DNA of 64,000 nt from Perlabentimonas sp041656735 (lineage in GTDB: Bacteria; Bacteroidota; Bacteroidia; Bacteroidales; Tenuifilaceae): NCBI GenBank assembly GCA_041656735.1, contig JBBACY010000005.1, positions 48,638 to 112,637 of the forward strand, given 5' to 3'. Each line of letters begins with the position of its first letter. The first letter of the stretch is position 1. The notes below the pieces were generated by a model. That model worked only from the letters and a program-made list of their open reading frames with translations, did no database searches and was not told where the DNA came from. Of the stretch, positions 63,060-64,000 are shown piece by piece. A program made the translations under genes and the position numbers.

Positions 63060-63254
63060 ATGACACAAGAAGAACTAATAATAAATTGGAGCGACAAAAT
63101 CCTAAACCATCTCCTTAAACTCAAGGAGGAGAAATATCCCGATTTAACTTTTTGGCTTAGAAAACAAGACAGTGAAAGACTTAGGAAAGGATATTGGTTT
63201 CAAGGCAGTCATTATATCTTTTTGCTCTGTATCGCCATATTGCTCTCGAAGTAA
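63060..63254 (+). pseudogene. probable N-terminal fragment of an unknown protein
   Basis: A 64-residue frame beginning MTQEELIINWSDKILNHLLK and LRKQDSERLRKGYWFQGSHY, then changing into a hydrophobic end that coincides with the terminal region of the opposite-strand gene. The start has the look of a real domain (charged, helical), but the ending LLCIAILLSK looks like accidental read-through, so this is best seen as a truncated gene. No family is identified. Confidence 0.4.
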
Positions 63255-63910
63255 TTGTTAAGCTCGTTAATAATTCTCTGCTCCCTAGTTGGAGTTTCTC
63301 CCCTTAGCTCAATAAAAATGTCGTCTTGAGAATTCCCTTTTTCATATGACACCATGTATTTATCTATATCTATTAAAGTAGTTTGGTCAATTATACCATT
63401 TGACCTTTCATAGTTTAATTGTTTTTGAAAATTTTCCACAGCAATTTTGGTCTCTATCGAGAACTTTCCATCTTTTTTGAAATTTACAGATGCAGACAAC
63501 TTCCCCTTCTCCATTGCGCTTTCTACTTCTGTTATATGTTCACCAGGGGCCGATGCCAATCCTAGTAAATAAGGGTCTCTACCCAAAGAAATATTATTCA
63601 AGATATTATGTTTAACAAACTGGGAGTATGTCAGATTTGTTTTTACTCCCATCGCCCCCTCCTCACTGTCCTCCCACACAAACCACCCCCCTTCCGGATT
63701 GTGTATAAAATCCCACTGGTACTTGAATAATTCAGTTCCAGCTGAATAGTCCATGAGGTTTTGGGTGGTGCCCTCGGGCAAATTTACCATATTATTTGTA
63801 CTAAACGTGTGGCGCAGGTTGAAAACGCCATGGCCCAGCTCGTGCGCCGCATCGCGGGTGGTGGCGGTGGGGGTGAGGAAGCCGTAGCTGCTCTTCCCCC
63901 GCTGCCGCAC
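63212..63910 (-). pseudogene. C-terminal fragment of a metallopeptidase toxin-like protein
   Basis: 232 residues read from GTG 63910; an in-frame TAG lies 24 bp upstream (63934-63932), so the N-terminal part is missing. The start of the recognisable domain is SYGFLTPTATTRDA, followed by AHELGHGVFNLRHTFS with an HExxH zinc motif and a further His seven residues on, and NLMDYSAGTELFKYQWDFIH. A peptidoglycan-binding-like stretch follows (FSIETKIAVENFQKQLNY). In Bacteroidota such domains occur at the C-terminus of very long surface proteins of polymorphic toxin type. As it stands it looks like an orphan C-terminal module. Confidence 0.65.
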
Positions 63911-64000
63911 GAGTCCTCTCGTGTGGCTTTGCTACAGCAAAAACACTATCTTGCCACAATAATCCCTTTCAATAATCCTTGCTCTCCCGCATAATCCCTT

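Noticed and set aside
63761..63994. 77-residue plus-strand frame with a Gly-rich stretch
   Set aside because: It runs antisense to the metallopeptidase module with the HExxH motif and looks like a codon-bias shadow.

Overview
The window looks like a chromosomal segment from a member of the Bacteroidota, probably order Bacteroidales. Signs are the type IX secretion genes porW/sprE and porX, a GldA-type ABC ATPase, DUF4834, a Wzi-like capsule protein, GlnRS alongside GluRS, short intergenic REP-like repeats typical of the phylum, and promoters that fit the Bacteroidota pattern (TTG or TTTG, 18-20 nt, then TAnnTTTG) rather than -35/-10 boxes. No ribosomal RNA is present and there is one tRNA (Cys).

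Layout. 1-3.6 kb, minus strand: partial GldA-like ATPase, a DUF4834 membrane protein and a large anchored beta-propeller protein. 4-8.6 kb, plus strand: porW-porX-tsaE, two of them type IX secretion genes, nearly touching. 8.7-13.1 kb: an AAA/DUF4143-like ATPase, a Wzi-like outer membrane protein, a sugar transferase and cysteine synthase. 13.3-14.6 kb: a small beta-barrel protein and a sirtuin without the usual zinc cysteines. 14.7-20.9 kb: a heavy-metal RND efflux system (TolC, CusA-like pump, His-rich adaptor) with a His-rich small protein. 21-29.8 kb: gltX, ggt, glnS, folB, tRNA-Cys, an Xaa-Pro peptidase and OsmC. 30-36.6 kb: a trehalose module, with a beta-phosphoglucomutase/GH65 phosphorylase fusion divergent from an OtsA-OtsB fusion. 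36.8-38.8 kb: metK behind a predicted SAM-II riboswitch, then a YbaK-type deacylase. 39-47.4 kb: a complete type II-C CRISPR-Cas locus. 47.4-50.8 kb: YeiH with a LysR regulator and an NtrC-type response regulator. 51-62.7 kb: small proteins, rfbB, an NYN plus cold-shock fusion, a TetR-controlled tripartite RND pump operon ending in a P-II-like gene, and an SDR-type threonine dehydrogenase. 63-64 kb: two apparent gene fragments, one a metallopeptidase toxin-like C-terminus.

The CRISPR locus is the most interesting part. cas9 has all RuvC and HNH residues. An 87-nt tracrRNA with its own promoter and terminator is divergently encoded in front of cas9 and pairs with the repeat over 23 bp with one bulge. 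That fixes crRNA polarity: the array is transcribed leftwards, towards cas2, against the cas genes. Each 46-nt repeat contains TTG-N18-TATCTTTG, the same geometry as the tRNA-Cys promoter in this window, so each repeat probably starts its own crRNA. Two repeats at the far end carry the same 32-nt palindromic insertion. It falls exactly at the bulge of the crRNA:tracrRNA duplex and splits the internal promoter. A REP-associated tyrosine transposase remnant, with palindromes before and inside it, separates cas9 from cas1.
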